From: Basidiobolus ranarum
Taxonomy: Eukaryota; Basidiobolomycota; Basidiobolomycetes; Basidiobolales
Direction of reading: 5' to 3'
Assembly: GCA_040143965.1 (NCBI GenBank)
Contig: JASJQH010006936.1
Location: 1-36,033 of the forward strand
DNA: 36,033 nucleotides
The notes under the pieces are model-generated. The model did not search any database, was not told the DNA's origin, and saw only the letters and a list, made by a program, of their open reading frames with translations. Positions 33,579 to 36,033 of the stretch are shown one piece after another (the first letter of the stretch is position 1; each line of letters opens with the position of its first letter). The position numbers and the translations under genes were made by a program.

Positions 33579-34132
33579 TTAAATGCCTAGTTCTTCTCTA
33601 GTGGGAACACCAAGTTCTTCTTTGATATCCTTTAATTCTTCAAGATATTGCTTGTATTGACCTTCATTCTCCACTTTTTGTTTAAGACCCTCAAAGATAC
33701 GTATAGCAGTGGCGAAATCGTTCACACGTCTAGAAGCTTTAAGGGCGGATTCAACAACACTGGGTGAAGGAACCATATCATAAGCAAAGCAGTTGTTAAG
33801 GCCTCTTTGCAATTCGAAAAGATCGTCAACGCCATCAAAAAATTTTACATAACGTTCAGTTAAGGTCTCAAAAGACTCTTCTTCATGGCCGGCAGAGTAG
33901 AAACGAGCACCAGCTAAGTGATATGAAAAATAATGAGAGCGATCCACAAAATCAAGGAAATATCAAATATAAACATATGGTTTAACTATTGACTACAGTT
34001 GGTTTTAAATCTCGAATGAAACAAAATAAACTTGAAAAGCATACCTTGCACGGGACGTGCGCTGTAAGCTCCACGAAGGAGGAGAGGGGAGGCGCGGGCA
34101 ACTGAAGTAGCTAAAGAACGAATGGCAAACAT
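33579..34132 (-). CDS. COX6: cytochrome c oxidase subunit 6 (fungal COX6, animal COX5A)
   Basis: This is a nuclear-encoded matrix-side subunit of respiratory complex IV. The spliced product is 140 aa. Exons are 34132-34045 and 33913-33579. Exon 1 encodes a typical presequence, MFAIRSLATSVARASPLLL, rich in Arg, Ser and Ala. The mature part shows the family pattern: ESFETLTERYVKFFDGVDDL, FELQRGLNNCFAYDMVPSP, VVESALKASRRVNDFATAIR, IFEGLKQKVEN and the C-terminal EELGVPTREELGI. The single intron (33914-34044) is 131 nt, the longest in the window, and lies between presequence and mature protein. STRE-like C/G runs lie 125-155 bp upstream. Copper for complex IV could depend on the adjacent Ctr gene, but the two are separate transcription units. 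Confidence 0.95.
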
Positions 34133-34665
34133 ATTTGGGAGAGAATAGTAGAGGTAGAGGTATATTTTCTATGCTGTTTAGCTTTGAACAGGCTCGTGCA
34201 CACTTTGGTTTGGGGCACCAAATTCTTGATGCTTAACTAGGGCTCCCCCGTCACTCCCCTTTAGCTGGTGCTGATTTGCCATGAGGGGGTTTGGGGTGCT
34301 TTCCAAACAAGTCACCCAGTTCGATTTACAATCCCACCATGGCTCTCCATATTATTTCTTTGGTCATACCGGATGCTACCCAGCAGCAGTCAATAAGAGT
34401 GACTATCATATTTAGTCTACGTCAACTGCCCAATGAAACAATGCAACAATTAATCAATGGAAGTGATCGAGTAGGTTTCTTAAACTCAAGAATTGTGCAT
34501 ATACTAGGCTATAAACATAACTGTGTCAATGCCAAAAGAGGTATCTATACCTAGTGTTGATTTACAATCTATCACCATATTCTGAGTAGGCTAGTATTTA
34601 TAATATATACGCGGTGGGGTTGAACAATAGATCGTAGGAAATATTTATGAATCAGTCATTATAAA
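34133..34665. other. intergenic, COX6 promoter and Ctr 3' region
   Basis: The COX6-proximal part has clustered C and G runs: CCCCC near 34244, CCCCT at 34256-34260 and AGGGG at 34284-34288. The last two match the stress-response element core on the two strands. An 87-codon plus-strand ORF (34291-34554) has no recognisable content and is not called a gene. Confidence 0.45.
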
Positions 34666-35278
34666 TTAATGGCAAGTGAATGCTTTCCTAGCAAAAAAGA
34701 CATCCTCAGCAAAGATGAAGAAGCCTAGGGTAGCGCCAATAATGGTCGACATCATAAGGTATCCATTGAAGGTCATGAACACTAACATAAGGGAATAACT
34801 AATCAGTGCCTGTAACATATAGAGTAGTGAACGGCAAATCTGCTGCAGCCAAGCGATCTGAGCTGGCTCCCTAACAATTTGGCTGTCGTGATTTTCATTT
34901 TCTCCAAACGAAGAAATCTCAATCTTTTCTGGCCCACTTGAGTTGTTAATTGCAGATGTGTACTTGTAATTTTGGGTGGCAATAGAACGATCGAATTGAC
35001 GAGCAACCCGACGAATGTACTCATGGACAATGGCAATCAATATTATACCTAAACACGAAATAGTCATCGTTCCAGCAGAAGTTATCTTCCATTCAGAAAA
35101 AATCACACAGAGATTGTCATATTGCCAACTAAGTGTCATCTACATGTAGAATCATTAGCTAATGCCTTTCAGCAATATACGAAGACTTACCCACTTGCAT
35201 GGGGCTCCCAGCATGCTCCATGCTTCCATCTGCATTATGCATTGGGGTCATATAGCTTAAAGGTATATTATCATCCAT
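34666..35278 (-). CDS. high-affinity copper transporter, Ctr family (185 aa)
   Basis: Ctr proteins form trimers that import Cu(I). Exons are 35278-35195 and 35139-34666, joined by a 55-nt intron with a GTGGGT donor; the neighbouring GTAAGT would put a stop in frame. The extracellular N-terminus is Met-rich (MTPMHNADGSMEHAGSPM), as expected for copper capture. TM1 is ITSAGTMTISCLGIILIAIV. A charged cytosolic loop of about 65 residues follows. TM2 carries the diagnostic MxxxM (MLVFM, 146-150) and TM3 the GxxxG trimer contact (GATLG, 163-167). The C-terminus ends in CH, a reduced form of the HCH-type copper-handoff tail. The family is certain; plasma-membrane versus vacuolar location cannot be told. 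Confidence 0.93.
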
Positions 35279-35918
35279 TATCGTAAATAGGTGTTGAGGA
35301 GAGTGGATGTTCAGTACAAGTGTTGCTGAAAGTCAATCTTCTTAAGTAAATCTATATATCTTAAAAGTAGCATCAGGGCCTTATAATCATCTTTAGATTG
35401 GACGCTCTTAAATTTACAAGTCTATTATTAGTGAACAACTGCTGATACAAGGAGTTATTCAACAAAATTAGCTAGTGATTTATGGATATTGGTATATATA
35501 AGCTGTATAGAAATTGACATAGCATATTTTAGGACCTAATGTTGAACTAACCAATCTTGGTAAGAGACAAGGACATTGGGATATGTCTTTAACACACTTC
35601 TCGATAAATTGCATATTCTTTGGTGTTAGAAATATTGATTCTCCAAAAGCTCTACTGTATAATACCCATAATTATGATCTACTTGGTATACTTCGCCAAA
35701 AGCACTCGCACTTTAACATTATATAAGCGGATTTGTATTGTAGAAGTTCAATAAGATCCGAATGTTACTCAAGTATCTATTGGTAATTTAAAAAACCGAT
35801 AACTGGTTGGATTAACTTATAACTACAACTCATTGTATCCAATCATATCACTGTTTCGAAATTAGTATTTAAATATTAGTTTATTAAATTCGCTAGTTCA
35901 CAATATAGTACAATTCTT
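35279..35918. other. intergenic, Ctr promoter and 3' region of the WrbA-type gene
   Basis: The region is AT-rich and noncoding. A minus-strand AATAAA at 35880-35885 lies 34 nt past the stop of the right-hand gene. Two loose matches to the fission-yeast copper element (GCTG core, near 35325 and 35500) are about what chance allows. Confidence 0.5.
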
Positions 35919-36033
35919 CTATTGTCTGCCACGAACAAACTGTGCAACGATGTTGGTGAAGTATTCACCCTGGTGAGTTGCTACTTCAAGTTCCTTGGCT
36001 GAGGGCATTCTTGATCCATCTCCATTTGCGATG
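35919..36033 (-). CDS. C-terminal fragment of a WrbA/Pst2-type NAD(P)H:quinone oxidoreductase
   Basis: The gene enters from the right window edge; only the last 37 codons are present. The sequence IANGDGSRMPSAKELEVATH followed by QGEYFTNIVAQF matches the conserved end of flavodoxin-like quinone reductases (WrbA, yeast Pst2/Ycp4), where GGDGSRxPSxxELxxAxxQG is nearly invariant. These FMN enzymes reduce quinones by two electrons and protect against oxidative stress; in fungi they often sit on eisosomes or the plasma membrane. An AATAAA lies 34 nt past the stop. Start, length and flavin-binding part are outside the window. Confidence 0.85.
   Translation of the reverse strand, partial: IANGDGSRMPSAKELEVATHQGEYFTNIVAQFVRGRQ

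Noticed and set aside
34291-34554. 87-codon plus-strand ORF upstream of COX6
   Set aside because: No family features, no promoter or splice context; it overlaps the COX6 promoter.
35320-35504. Copper-responsive (GCTG-core) elements upstream of Ctr
   Set aside because: The consensus is so degenerate that one match or so is expected by chance in 640 bp; two loose matches do not support a call.
1-36033. Mobile elements, viral fossils, CRISPR arrays, tRNA or rRNA genes
   Set aside because: No transposase, reverse transcriptase, capsid-like frame, long terminal or inverted repeats, spaced direct repeats, or tRNA arm pattern was found on reading the sequence. A structural RNA search could still find a small RNA.

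Overview
The window is nuclear DNA from an intron-rich eukaryote, almost certainly a fungus. URB1/Npa1, a Ctr copper transporter, a PPxY alpha-arrestin, a DUF4112 protein, ISM1-type mitochondrial IleRS and COX6 are all typical of fungi. The base composition is AT-rich. Ten genes could be spliced completely by eye into frame-consistent proteins, using 87 GT-AG introns. Of these, 86 are 53-80 nt long. A NELF-C/D (TH1) subunit, which is absent from the model yeasts, suggests an early-diverging (non-Dikarya) lineage, but I cannot name the genus. I saw no transposon, CRISPR array, rRNA or tRNA.

Layout, left to right. 632-814 (-): small secreted protein. 1260-3775 (+): NELF-C/D, 14 coding exons. 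3844-4276 (-): doubtful small gene. 4802-8923 (+): WDR48/UAF1, 16 exons. 9276-10350 (-): alpha-arrestin. 11498-11956 (+): orphan 152-residue protein with a clear TATA box. 12206-18630 (-): URB1, 2119 residues with a single intron. 19355-20558 (+): NAP1, divergent from URB1. 21036-21209 (-): Tom6-like mitochondrial protein. 21660-25013 (+): SCYL1/Cex1 pseudokinase, 17 exons. 25418-25951 (-): DUF4112 membrane protein. 26558-28196 (+): RAD23. 28429-33157 (-): mitochondrial isoleucyl-tRNA synthetase, 28 exons. 33579-34132 (-): COX6/COX5A. 34666-35278 (-): Ctr copper transporter. 35919-36033 (-): 3' end of a WrbA/Pst2-type quinone reductase.

No operon-like pathway is visible. The genes are mostly housekeeping and sit in convergent or divergent pairs. 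Loose themes are ubiquitin biology (WDR48, arrestin, RAD23), mitochondrial function (IleRS, COX6, the Tom6-like protein, and copper supply by Ctr, which oxidase also needs) and ribosome/chromatin assembly (URB1, NAP1).

The points most worth following are: the fungal NELF-C/D gene with its start codon alone in the first coding exon; the URB1-NAP1 intergenic region, which carries a tandem telomere-like box and, together with the URB1 5' end, three copies of an 11-mer; the nearly intronless URB1 beside a 27-intron IleRS; and two lineage-specific orphan proteins.
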